A DNA stretch of 64,000 nucleotides, taken from Hepsetus odoe. Lineage: Eukaryota; Chordata; Actinopteri; Characiformes; Hepsetidae. Positions 1 to 11,497 of the stretch are shown here, in pieces. Numbering within the stretch: the first letter of the stretch is position 1; each line of letters opens with the position of its first letter. A program made the position numbers and the translations under genes. The stretch spans positions 31,342,008 to 31,406,007 of the forward strand of contig CM029368.1 of NCBI GenBank assembly GCA_017165825.1. Direction: 5' to 3'. The notes under the pieces were generated by a model. The model saw only the letters and a list, made by a program, of their open reading frames with translations, had not been told where the DNA came from and did no database searches.

Positions 1-2819
1 ACATCTGCAGGACTTCTCCTACCTGTTGGTGTACCTACCATGCCCACATACCCAGTAGTGCCAGGTGGTGTACTCCCTACACATGCAGCTGGTGTCCCTG
101 TCATGCCTGCTGACCCAGGGATGCCTGCAGGTGCACCTGCCACTTTTATACCACTTCCACACTTACCAAGATGGCTTCGATTCTACAAGCGAGGAGGTGA
201 GGAGTCTTGTTCTTTTTGCATGGCCAAGTCGGCGTTTGAATGGTTCTATGTGAACATTGCTAACTAGCCCATGATTTCATTCAGTTAAGATCATACTTTT
301 TTTTTAAATCTAAACAGCAACATGTCGCTAACGCTGAGTGATTTCATAGCAGACTCTGCTATGTCTGAAAGAAACAAAGACTGAAATGGTTGTACTGAAT
401 TTTTGGTTCTCAGTGGATCCTGAAACGGTGAAGGTTTTCAAGAAATGATCGCTTGACTCATTTTAGCATGGCTTGAATAGTATAAGCTTTCCTGAAAACT
501 GAGATTCAGTGCAGCTGAAGGGCTATTCCACACTAGACACAAATTTTGTTGCAAAACACAAACCTTCATGCTGTTTTACAGGCTGCGGAGTTCCTACTAG
601 CCAGAGACTGCCATGCTATCCAGGAGCTACAGCTGCTCAATGCCTGGAGAAAGACACTGCGTGGATGTGACAACCTCTACATGTTACTACCCTATGAATG
701 GTGTGTTGAAGGGAAGGGGGGTGTAACTTATGCATGAGGTATGCAGTGGAAATTCATAGGCTAGATGCAGGACATGGTCAGTATAAAGATGGTATGAGAC
801 TAGAATGAGATGTACTACAGCCATAAACAGTCTGGTGCTTGCTCTGTTGGTTTAAAGAAACGATCAGGCAGTGCTTTAGGTGCAGGGAGGGTCAGGCCAT
901 AGGGGATTTAACAAATCTACCCTGACTTCCAGAAAGGATTTACTGGTTCTATTCACTTTACTACATAGATTTAAGTATTTGATACTTCAAGTAATGCGTT
1001 AATACTTCATTGCATCTGGTTTGTGTGCAGCCATAAACTTGCTGCTTTTCCTCCTTGTCTAAAATTATTACAGCTGATGGGCACTTTGTGTTCCCGTTTC
1101 CTCCAACGTCCTGGCGTCCCCCTGGGCCAGCTGGTTGACTGTGGCTGGGAAATGTGGCTGTCGACCTGTGATTGCCAACAAAGACTTTGCTGTCTTTAAA
1201 TTCCGAGTGAACGAATGTGGAACTCATTCTTACGTGAGTTTCTAGCTTCTCGTTCCTGAAGGTGTTTGGTTGTCTTGCTTACATTTATTTAGAGTTTTCT
1301 TAATGCAGCAAATCGGGCTAACAACTATATACATGGCTGAAGTGCAATGGCTTTGGGCGCTTAACCTCAAGTATGCGATTCATCACCAGAGCATGCTGGG
1401 TGAGTCTGTGTGTGGGGTTTTCTTAAACATGATTCTAAACAGGGTGAATTCTTGAATGTGGGTGATGCTGTAATGTGGGGTTTGTGCCTTCCAGACTGCT
1501 GATTGAGTGTCGCTACTCCCCCAAGTCACCTCGAGACCTTGAGGGAAGGGTGTGGGCCAGTGCTGGGTACATGGTGATGGCTCCCAACCTTCCACCATTG
1601 GTGAAGGCCAAGGGATTATATGGCGTTCAACTCAGAATAGCAGTGGGTGTGTATAATGGCTTCTTACGTTTGAAAATGGACTCTGTTGAATGTACAGAAA
1701 TATTCTTTGACCTTGCTAAACTAGATTCAGTTGTCTTCATTACTCATGCCTCAATTAATTACAAATTAAATCTCTCCTATGCAGACAAATACCTTCTCAG
1801 ATTCTACCTCAATATCACCAGCCAGAAACTCTGGGTAACCAGTATACTTTGGAAGTGCGTCTAAATTCCCGGGGCCTGAAGCAACTTTGTCCATTACTGT
1901 GGCCTACCCGCTCAGCCAAGAGTGCCTTGGTTCTGCTGACATGATGGGTAGAGTTGAGAAGCTCAAAACCAGCCTTGCCATTGTGATTTCAAAGCCTAGT
2001 AAACCTATTAGAGCAACAGCAGGTGCCAACCTTTTGGATCTGCGCCTTCTCCAAACAGAGGCATTCCTAACCCACCCCACCCACATTAAAAGCCTGACTA
2101 AATGGATTCAGTCTAGGTTGGTTTTTGAATGAAGCAATTGCAGTTCTCCAAGAGTTCATATGAACGTGGCTTGTGATTGTACTGGCAGGGTAAAACCTGC
2201 AGGTTCTAGTCAGGTCTCGAGCTGCTGTTGCTTGGAAAGGTGACTGTTCTAGCTTGACGCCCTGGATTTGAGGGTGTTAAAATTGCCACCTTGTTTTGGT
2301 CTCAATTGTTCTGCAGTTGTGCCAACCCTTTACGACTCTCTGATATCATGATCCTCCATGTAGCTGACTCTGCAGACCCGTCATCAGCGCCGCTTTGAAG
2401 TGAAGGCTTTCCAGTTCATGGATCAAACTACCAATAACTACCTTGATGAAGAGGTGCCGTAGACCCACTTTACTCAGACCACAGTTGAAATGTCAGATGA
2501 CCTGTCGTTCTTTATCCTCACAGATCTACTTCATGTGCTCCACTGAGGTCTGCATGCCTTCTGAGGCTCCATGTAAGCAGATGTGCTTTGAGGTATGTTC
2601 CTTTCCCATAGAAACAATGGTCATGTTCACTAGAGAAGCATGTCTAACTGCTTTGACTCTTTTTATAGATCAGACTTGGTTTCAATTCTGCTAAATAGTA
2701 TTTTTAAAGGTGGATCTGGTAAAAGCTAGTCCTGTCTGGCAAAGCTACCAAAGCTGATGCTACCTTTTGAATGCTGTTCAGTTTTAATGTTCTGAATCTT
2801 TCTTCTCTTGTAGCCCTGA
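1..2819 (+). pseudogene. ZP1/ZP4-like gene, copy 1 (5' end outside window, frame broken as given)
   Basis: Visible exons are the tail of repeat exon 3 (to 196, ending PRWLRFYKRG and phase 1), exon 4 trefoil (582-700), exon 5 ZP-N (about 1065-1233), exon 6 (1309-1399), exon 7 (1495-1646), exon 8 (1785-1947), exon 9 (2317-2453), exon 10 (2524-2592) and exon 11 (2814-2819, CCC TGA). AATAAA follows at 2862. The borders match the intact copies 6 and 7. Small indels break the frame: exon 4 reads AAAGACACTGCG where sister copies have AAAGGATGCTGCG, exon 5 has a damaged acceptor and interior, and exons 7, 8 and 9 are 152, 163 and 137 nt instead of 149, 178 and 136. These changes are private to this copy, so they may be consensus errors. 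The type given here describes only the state of this sequence. Confidence 0.7.
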
Positions 2820-2867
2820 CAAGATGATTGCTGGTGATTGTTGGATGTTTCAGTGTTCTCAAATAAA

Positions 2868-4461
2868 AAATAATCCTGCAAACCCGTGTGCATTTTGTCT
2901 AGTTTCTGACATTAAAAATAGCATTGAAATAGTAGTTGTGGTCAGATGGAAAATAAAAAATGCCAGCATCCATATGGCCTTGGTTGGTATCCCATGTCCC
3001 AAAATGTGGTCTTCAAATCTCAAATTCACGATCTTAGCTTTGCGAACTATCAAGAATTAAGAAGAACTGTTTCACTTTAAGCGGGCTAGCAGTTTTAATC
3101 AAAGCTATTAAAATTCTTATTGATGATCTTATCAGTCAAACTTGGGTTGCCTCAGTCTCTCGCGCATGTGCCCGTAAGGTGGGAACTGCATGCTGGAGTA
3201 TTTCCATGCCCCACTACTTGGTGGCATAGAGAGCTTGGTTAGACAGTATAAAGCCCCCAAGTGTAATGCTTGTACACATTTGGCTGAGACTGGTCCAACT
3301 GGCCAGTTAATGATTGGGTAAAAAGATTCAAATTATGTGCTTCAATCAGTATGGCTTCAGTGTCCATAGCTCATAGAATGGGCGATGTGAATGAGCTCAG
3401 TGGTCGGTTTCTTAAAGTGTCTAATACATTTAGGCATTTTTAGTATTTAGCTACTTTTGATATGGTTCTTGTCATTAACTTTGAGGATATGATTACTCAA
3501 ACTATGGCTTACTCAAATTGCTTTTTTCCTTAGGAAGTTCTAGGTGAAATGACCCAGGAGTATCTAAAAGAAAGCCATGAGTGCTTGGGCTGTATGTGTA
3601 GTTGAATGGAAACTTTCTTATGGATGCTTATTATGACCTTCTCCAATATGCTGACTGGTATGTGGAGACATTTTTGACAACTAAAGCATTCAAATCAAGG
3701 TAAGTGGACAGTAAGAAAGTTTACTCATTCACTCTCAGCCACTTATTCTGATTAGGGTTGCAGACAGTGGACCCAATCCCAGCATTTGCAGTGGAAGACA
3801 GAGACCTGGACTGGTTGTAGGACACCTGGGCCAAACACAACTAGTGAGCACTTTAGCATCTCCACTCAGTGGTGTCCTAGTGGTAGGGACTTGGCCTCGC
3901 ATCGGAAGATTGTGGGTTTGATTCCTCTCTCCAGTGAGCTGCCTGAGGTGCCAGCAACAATTGCACGTCTGTGCCACTGCTCCCGAGTAGCTTTCAATAG
4001 CTGCCCACTGCTGCACGTCCCTTTGTTTAGTGCATGGGTTAAATGCCAGAGGTCAATCGTTGTAGTTCACTGTGTGCTGTGCTGTGACCTTGCAATGACA
4101 AGGGTTGTCACTTTCACTTTCACCTTATGTGCATGTTTTTGGACTGGGCAAGGAATCTGGGCACCTGGAAGAAACCCATGCAGATATAGGAGAACATAAA
4201 ATGCTGACTTCTCAAAATGCTAAGAGCGGAGATGTAGCTAGGTTTCTTCAAGCAGCAATATTTAAAGCACCCTTTGGCACAAAAATAAGTGCTCAGCATT
4301 ACCAGTAAGAACTACTGATTACTGGTCAAAAACAGATAATAGCTCCTATGAGGAGTACATTCGTGCACTGGGACAATTAATTGTTATTTGCTAGGGCATG
4401 ACAAACACATTAAATAATATCCACACGGGGAGAATTTTAAGCTGTACCTTAAACCTCATTA
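2868..4461 (+). repeat. Spacer of array unit 1
   Basis: This is the 3' flank of copy 1. No gene is visible. It begins after the polyadenylation signal and recurs, with small indels, after copies 2, 3, 4 and 5 (near 9390, 16240, 22700 and 29700), so it is part of the duplicated unit. It holds the SINE at 3867-4122. It lacks the second, reversed SINE that the spacers after copies 2 and 4 carry. Confidence 0.8.
3867..4122 (+). mobile_element. tRNA-derived SINE (family A) in spacer 1
   Basis: The head is tRNA-like, with an A-box-like TCCTAGTGGTAGGGA and a B-box-like GGGTTTGATTCC. The body passes through TGCCCACTGCTGCA and a GTGTGCTGTGCTGTGACC stretch and ends CAAGGGTTGTCACTTTC. The same element sits at the same point of units 2, 3 and 4, so it was inserted before those units were duplicated. 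Confidence 0.85.
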
Positions 4462-4633
4462 TAGTTGTGTACTTGTTTAAACACTATTTAGTGCGTAAGT
4501 ATGCAGTTTGGGACATAAGCGATTGTCCCTAATTTGGCCAGGAGTGTTTGTAATCAGTGAAACTCCTGAGTCTTTTAAGTTTGGGTGGAGTAACAGGACA
4601 GTCACTGTGTGCTCTGGGACTGGGATTGCCAGC
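4462..4633 (+). promoter_or_regulatory. Conserved upstream block of copy 2
   Basis: This block is shared by every copy whose 5' end is visible, from GTGTACTTGTTTAAACAC to the start codon. It contains TTTGGCCAGG (the E-box seen in copies 4-7 reads CAGGAGTG here, a private insertion), TCTTTTAAGTTTGG about 60 nt before the ATG, and GAGTAACAGGACAGTCACTG. Its promoter role is inferred from position and conservation. Confidence 0.5.
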
Positions 4634-7600
4634 ATGCTTTCGCTACAAGCCACAGGCCTTCTCTTTCTGTTGTACTGCAGGAACTTGCTTCTTGCTCAGC
4701 TGCCAGAGCAGACCATCAACAACAGTTCCCTCAATGAAAGAGCTCCGTTAGTGCTTCTCCCTGATGGACTGCAGGATAGTTTAAGGAAACTGCAGGATGG
4801 CTTAAATGATCTCCAAAAACACTTGGTGTTTTGTGGTGAAAATGCTATGCGGCTAGTCTTACCCTCAGGTTCATATGAGGTGAAAGTTATTGGTAAGTAG
4901 GACCTTCCTGCTACATCCACTTTTCAACTCAGAGCTGAACTGGAGTCTGTTTATATTTTATCATTTAACTCTGTTGTTAAACTGGAGCTAGGTAGAAATT
5001 TAATTTATAGATCTAAATTAAACTGTGTGTGTGTACAGTTGAATAATGTAACTTGAAATGACCCAGATTTGCTGCTTATACTCTTTGAGCATGCCTTCTA
5101 TCCCAGGCTTATCAGGAAAGCATCCTGTCCTAGATGCTACAAATGAATGTGACTGTTATGAATACATCCTAAACTGGAGATGAAGATGGTGGCTTTTTTT
5201 TTTTTTTTTTGGCAGGAGGGCAAATGCACATAAGTCTTGTGTAAGTGCTGGAAAGAATGATATTGCCACTATCTTGTGCCAGCTCCTTTCATTACACCTT
5301 CCCAGACACCTGTTAGGCTGGTGTTAAAGAATACTTCATCAAGCTCTCATTTCAACCACTGTCACACTGTAGCTTTCCCTGACCCCACTTGCTGATGTAC
5401 CTGTCAATCCACATGCCTAAAGCTCTTGTGAAAGCGACAGCCCCTGTATGGGGCATTTAGCTTTCTTACCGTGCCTAGGACCCTTTGGTTTAATTACTGC
5501 AAAATATGCCTCAGCACCCGTGTGATCTGTCCATTTCCCTGTTACAGACTTGCCCCCTTCCAGGGCACACCGGTAGCCCTGTTCAGGGGTGCCCTCTGTC
5601 TGCAAATTGACCTCAGCACCATCTGTGATGTAGCTATGCTTCCTGTTGTGCCCTGAGCCCCTCTCCAACTAGTTGATTGACAGTTGCTGACCATGTACCT
5701 AGGATGCATTGTTGAATAATGGATCAGGACTATGATGGACTGATGTTGCACTGAAGAAGCATGTTTAAAATGCTGTAAATGTGTTCGTTCTCTCTCTCAG
5801 GCTTATCAGGAAAGCCTCCTGTCTTGGAGGCGCAAATGACTGTGGCTGCTCTCTGGTCAAGGAGCAGGCAGAACATCCTTGACATCAGCTACACGTGTCA
5901 TGTCACTCTTGAAGTGGAGGCAACTTTAAAATAGTTTAGTTGAAGCCAAGCTATAGATCTGGAACACAGGGTGAGCTTAATTTTAGGGCTTTGAGCTTGA
6001 CATTTCCTAAGCCTGAATCAATTACACAATATAGTCATTGAATCAAATGACAACGAACCATTTCTTTGATGTTGCAGGATGGCAATTATGCTCTGAGGAT
6101 CTTGTATACTTAACAGTGCTGGAGGAAAGCGATATTGCCACAGCTTCTTGTCATGCCAACATCAGTCATGGGGCTTCACAGAACCATACTGTTTACCTTC
6201 CAGGCTGGTGCACATATGATCATAACTTATAGCCCAGCCTCTTCCCATGCCTGCAGTCCTGTCCACTCAGTGAACATGCCACCATGCCCCCCATATGCAG
6301 GGAGTCCTGTGGTGTACCCACCTGCAGAGCCTGGCCTACCCTGGAGAACGCCTACCTTGCCTCCATTCCCTGGAATGCCCAGTGGTATAGCCCCCACACC
6401 TGCAACAGGTGTCCCTGCCCCACCTGCTGATCCAGGAATGCCTGGTGTCCCATCTACACCTGTAGGTGTTCCTACAGTGGCGTCACCTTTCCCTTACCCA
6501 CATACTCAGTAATGCCAGGTGGTGTAGTCCCGACAAATGCAGCTGGTGTCCCTGTCATACCTGCATCCCCAGGGATGCCTGCAGGTGCGCCTGCCATTTC
6601 TTTGCCATTTCCACACTTCCCAAGATGGCTTCGATTGTACAAGCGAGGAGGTGAGCAGTCTCATTCTTTTGCATGGCCAAATCTGGTTTGACTGCTTCTG
6701 TGTGAACATTGCTAGTTATAACTAACATGATTGCGTTGCAGTTAAGATCATAGTGAATTCTCTTATCTAAGCAATGATGACTTGTCTCCTATGAATCTCT
6801 TTCTGCTTAAAGCCTCTTCCCTGTACTTACCTGGTGTTCTGAAACAAAAGGTGATGAATGGTTGGATTGGAATATTTGGTTGGCAGTGGAAAGCGAGTTG
6901 AGTTTTCAAGAAGTGTTTGGCTCTCTTAAGCTTTCACGAAAACTGAGAATCAGTGCAGTGGACAGGCTATTCCACACTAGGCACAAATTTTGTTTGCTAA
7001 GCACAAACCTTTCATGCTGTTTGGGCTGCAGGTTCCTACCAGCAGAGATTTGCACCCATGTATCCAGAGACTACAGCTGCTCAATGCCTGGAGAAAGGAT
7101 GCTGTGTGGATGTGACAACCTCTACATGTTACTACCCTATGAATGGTGTGTTGAAGGGAAGGGGGGTGTAACTTATGCATGAGGTATGCAATGGAAATTC
7201 ATAGGCTAGATGCAGGACATGGTCAATATAAGGTAATTTATGGAACTAGAAATGAGATGTACTACGAAAGCCAAAACAGTCTGAATTACTTGCTCTGTTA
7301 GTTTAAAGAGAAATGATCAGGCTGTGATTTAAGAGTGCAAGGAAGGGTCAGGCCATGAGGAATTCTTTCTAGTCTACCTGACTTCCAGAAAGGATTTGCC
7401 CAGTTTCTATTCCTTTTGCTACATAGATTTGAAGTATTTGATACTTCAAGTAATGCGTGAGCTTCTTCATTGCATCTAGTTTTGTGTGCAACCATAAACT
7501 TGCTGCTGCACCTCCCTTGTCTAAGAGTGTACAGCTGATGGACACTTTGTGTTTACCATTTTCCACTCCAACGTCTGCGCGTCCCCTGAACCCAGCTGGT

Positions 7601-9305
7601 TTGACTGTGGCTGAAATGTGGCTGTCGACCTGTGATTGCCAACAAAGACTTTGCTGTCCTTTAAATTCAGTGAGCAGATGTGGAACTCGTTACTAAATGA
7701 GTTTCTAGCTTCGTTCCTGAAGGTGTTGGTTGTCTTTAACACATTTTATTTTAGATGTTTCTTAATGCAGCAAATGGACTGGCACACAACTATATACATG
7801 GCACAGAAGAGTGCAATCTCGGCTTTGAGGGCGCTTAACCTCAAGTGCGGTCATCACCAGAAACATGCTCAGGTGAGTCTGTGTGGGGTTTTCTTTAAGC
7901 ATGATTCTAAACATGGGGTAGATTCTTGAATGTGGGTGATGCTGTAATGTGGGGTTTACATTGCCTTCCAGACTGCTGATTGAGTGTCGCTACTCCCAAG
8001 TCACCTCAGACCTTGAGGGAAGGGTGTGGGCCAGTGCTGGGTACATGGTGATGGCTCCCAACCTTCCACCGTGGTGAAGGCCAAAGAGAGGATTATATGT
8101 GTTCAACTCAGAATAGCAGTGGGTGTGTGTAATGGCTACGTTTTGAAAATGGACTCATTGAATGTACAGAAATATTCTTGACCTTGCTAAACTAGATTCA
8201 GTTGTCTTCATTACTCATACCTCAATTAATGCAAATAGAAATCTCTTCTATGCAGACAATACCTTCTCCAGTTCTGCCTCATATCACCAACCTTTGAGGA
8301 AACTCCTGGGTAAACCAGTATGCTTGGAAGTCGTCTAAATTCCCCGAGGCCTGAAACAGCATTGTCCATTGCTGTGTGGCTACCCTCGCTCAGCCAAAGT
8401 GCCTTGGTTTCTGCTGTATGATGGGTAGGTTAAAGAGAAGCTTAAAACCAGCCTTGCCATTGTGATTTTGAAAAAGCCTAGTAAAACTGTGAGGCCAGCA
8501 GCAGGTGCTTGGCAGCATGTGGATCTGCACCTTCTCAGAAACAGGGCATTACCTAGCACTTCCCCCATACCATTAAAAGCCTGAATAAATAGTTCAGTCT
8601 AGGTTGAAGAACTGCAATTGCTTCATTCAAAAATCAGGATTCATATGACGTGGCTTGTGATTGTACTGCCAGAGTAAAACCTGAAGGTTCTAGTCAGGTC
8701 TCGAGGCTGCTGTTGCTTGGAGTGGTGACTGTGTTTCTCAGCACAAGCCCTGGATTTGAGGTGCTAAAATTGCCTGGTGTTTGTTCTCTCAATTGTTCTG
8801 CAGTTGTGCCAACCTTCGACTCTGTGCTGATCCTCCATGTGGCTGACTCACCACAGACCGTCATCAAGCGCCCCGCTTTGAAGTGAAAGCTTTGCAGTTA
8901 TGGATCAAACACCAATAACTACCTTGATGAAGAAGTGCCGTGGGCCCACTTTACTCCAGACCTGATTAAAATGTACTCAGATGACCCTGTCGTTCTTTAT
9001 CCTCCACTAGATCTGCTTCATTGTGCTCCACGAGTCTGCATGCCTTCTGAGGAGCTCCATATGGCGATGTGCTTTGAGGTATGTTCCTTTCCCATAGAAA
9101 CAATGGTCATGTTCCCTACAGAAGCATGTCTAATTGCTTTGACTCTTCATAGATCAGACTTAGTTTCAATTCTGCTAAATAGTATTTTTAAAGGTGGATC
9201 TATTAAGCTAGTCCTGTCTTAACTTAAAACTACAAAACTGATGCTACCTTTTTGAATGCTGTTCGGTTTAATGTTCTGAATCTTTCTTCTCTTGTAGCTC
9301 CCTGA
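4634..9305 (+). pseudogene. ZP1/ZP4-like gene, copy 2 (frame broken as given)
   Basis: Exon 1 (4634-4892) is open: it encodes a signal peptide (MLSLQATGLLFLLYC) and the start of the N-terminal ZP-N module, and it is 42 nt shorter than in copies 6 and 7. Then follow exon 2 (5801-about 5913), proline-rich exon 3 (6078-6650), trefoil exon 4 (about 7024-7145), ZP exons 5 (7526-about 7697), 6 (7771-7872), 7 (7972-8122), 8 (8256-8424), 9 (8804-about 8934), 10 (9011-9078) and 11 (stop at 9303-9305). AATAAA lies at 9348. Breaks include a TAA early in exon 3 (after RILYT), a rearranged first half of exon 4 and indels in exons 5, 8 and 9. A decayed extra exon pair lies in intron 1. Whether the indels are biological or assembly errors is open. 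Confidence 0.75.
5107..5665 (+). pseudogene. Relic exon 2 and exon 3 of copy-6 type inside copy 2
   Basis: At 5107 a CAG acceptor is followed by the exon-2 start (LSGKHPVLDATNECDCY), but the exon runs into a stop and lacks its 3' half and donor. After a T tract, a second acceptor at 5215 begins a decayed exon 3 (GAGGGCAAATGCACA). Its text matches the copy-6 repeat exon: CTGACCCCACTTGCTGATG, then a VNH-PKALVK-like stretch and CAGCACC-ATC-ATGATGTA repeats. This differs from the exon 3 that copy 2 uses itself. The same relic is present in copies 3, 4 and 5. Confidence 0.7.
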
Positions 9306-10386
9306 CAAGATGATTGCCGGTGGATGTATTGTTTTCAATGTTCTCCAAATAAACAATTTCAAAATAATCACCAAGCTTAGTGTGCCTTTTTGTCCTAGTT
9401 TCTGACACATTCATTAGCATTGAAATAGTAGTTGTGGTCAGATGGAAAATTAATGATGCCAGCATCCTTATGGCCTTGGTTGGTGTCCCATGTCCAAAAT
9501 GTGGTCTTCAAATCTCAAATTCTGATCTTGGCTTGCAGACATCTAAAATTCCAGAAAAAGAACTGTTTCACTTTAAATGGGCTAGCAGTTTAAATCAAAG
9601 CTGTGGCAATTCTTATTGATGATCTTATCCTTGAGTGAAGCAGGGTGCGCAGTCTCTCTAAAGGGCATGTGCCGTAAGATGGGAACTGCATGCTGGAGTA
9701 TTTCACCTTACTACTTGGTGGCATAGGAAAACTGGTTAGACAGTGTATAAAGCCTCCAAGTGTAATGCTAATACACATTTGGCAGAGCTGGTCAACTGGC
9801 CAGTTAATGACTATAGAGGTAAAAGATTCAAATTGGCGCTAATCCCAGTATAGCTGTGTGCATAGCTCATAGAATGGGCAGTGAATGAAGCTCAGTGGAG
9901 TTTATATTAAGAGTGTCTAATACATTTAGGCATTACAATGTATAGCTACTTTTGATATGGTTCTTGTCATTAACTTGGGGATACTGATCACCTCAAACTA
10001 TGCCTCGTCAAATTGCTTTTTTTTTTTTTTTTTTCTTTGGAAGTTCCTGAGTGAAATGACCCAGAATTATCTAAAAGAAAGCCATAGGTGTGGCTGACAT
10101 ATGTAGTTGAATAAAACCTCACTCTTGTGGATGTAGCTCATGACCTTACTCAATATGCTGACTGGTAACGTGTGGAACATTTTGACAACTAAAGCATTCA
10201 AAAATCAGGTAAGTGGACAGTAAAGAAAGTTTGCTCATTCCTCTCACAACCACTTATTCTGATTAGGGTTACAGACGATTTTGGACCCAATCCAGCATTT
10301 ATAGAGTGGAAGACGGAAACACCTTGGACTACAGTTTGTAGGACACACACAGACCAAAACACAGTGAGCACTTTAGCATCTCCACT

Positions 10387-10641
10387 CAGTGGTGTCCTAG
10401 TGGTAGGGACTTGGCCTCGCATCGGAAGATTGTGGGTTTGATTCCTCTCTCCAGTAGGCTGCCCTGAGGTACCCTTGAGCAAGGTACCATCACTGTCACT
10501 GCTCCCCGGGCGCTTTCAATAGCTGCCCACTGCTGCACAGTGTTTGAGTGCATGGGTTAAATGCAGAGGTCCAATCTTATTGTGGTTCACTGTGCTGTGC
10601 TGTGACCTTGCAATGACAAGGGTTGTCACTTTCACTTTCAC
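10387..10641 (+). mobile_element. tRNA-derived SINE (family A) in spacer 2
   Basis: Same element, orientation and flanks (GCATCTCCACT on the left, ACCTTATGTGCATG on the right) as the SINE at 3867-4122. It was therefore copied with the unit rather than inserted again. Confidence 0.85.
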
Positions 10642-10977
10642 CTTATGTGCATGTTTTTGGACTGGGCAAGGAATCTGGAGCACCTGGAAGAAACCCATGC
10701 AGATAGAGAGAGGAACATAAAATGTTGACTTCTCAAAATGCTAGGAGCAGGAGATGCCAGCTGAGTTTCTTCAGCAGCAATATTTAAAGCACCCTTTGGC
10801 ACAAAAATAAGTGCTCAACATTACCAGTAAGAACTACTGATTACTGGTCAAAAACAGATAATAGCTCCTATGAGGAGTACATTCGTGCACTGGGACAATT
10901 AATTGTTGCTGGGGCATATTAAGCCCATTAAATAATGACCACACAGGAGAATTTTAGCCAGCCTTGCAAACCTCATT

Positions 10978-11308
10978 GCATTTATGGCATTTAGCAGACA
11001 CTCTTATCCAGAGCGACTTAGGCAAGTGCCACCTACCACCCTACTTAAATTAAATTTGGTGCTAAACATTCCTCTGGGTTTTTTGGGTTAAGTATCAGAT
11101 TAGATTTTTGATTTTACATTTAGCAGACGCTCTTATCCAGGCGACTTATGTCCTGATTACAGGGACAGTCCCCCTGGAGACACTCAGGGTTAAGGGTCTT
11201 GCTCAGGGACCCAGTGTTGGTAGTGCCAGAGGTGGGATTCGAACCAGGGACCTCTTGATCCAGAGGTCCGTGAGCCAAGTACTCTACCACTAGACCACCA
11301 CCACCTCA
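10978..11308 (-). mobile_element. Reversed tRNA-SINE with L2-type tail, plus a partial second copy, spacer 2
   Basis: Read on the - strand, positions 11308-11112 give a tRNA-like head (GGTGGTGGTCTAGTGGTAGA, then B-box GGTTCGAATCC) and end in the tail GGATAAGAGCGTCTGCTAAA. A second tail fragment lies at about 10978-11020. An equivalent insertion is found after copy 4 (24245-24566), but none after copies 1 or 3. Confidence 0.8.
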
Positions 11309-11321
11309 TAATAAGCTCATT

Positions 11322-11497
11322 ATAGTTTATTATTACTTGTTTAAACACTATTTAGTGTGTAGAAGTATACAGTTTGGGACATAGCGCCAGTTGTCCTAAT
11401 TTGGCCAGTGTTTGTAATCAGTGGAAGCTCCTGAGTCTTTAAGTTTGGGTGGAGTAACAGGACCGTGCTGTATTGCTCTGGGACTGGGATTGCCAGC
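11322..11497 (+). promoter_or_regulatory. Conserved upstream block of copy 3
   Basis: Same block as upstream of the other copies (ACTTGTTTAAACACTATTTA, then GTTTGGGACATAGCGCCAG). The E-box position reads CCAGTG, a private deletion. Promoter function is inferred. Confidence 0.45.

Larger units (their letters stand above)
9354..11321 (+). repeat. Spacer of array unit 2
   Basis: Intergenic flank matching the spacer of unit 1, with the family A SINE at 10387-10641. Unlike spacer 1 it also carries reversed SINE sequence at 10978-11308, directly before the promoter block of copy 3. A T tract lies at 10016-10034. No gene is visible. Confidence 0.8.
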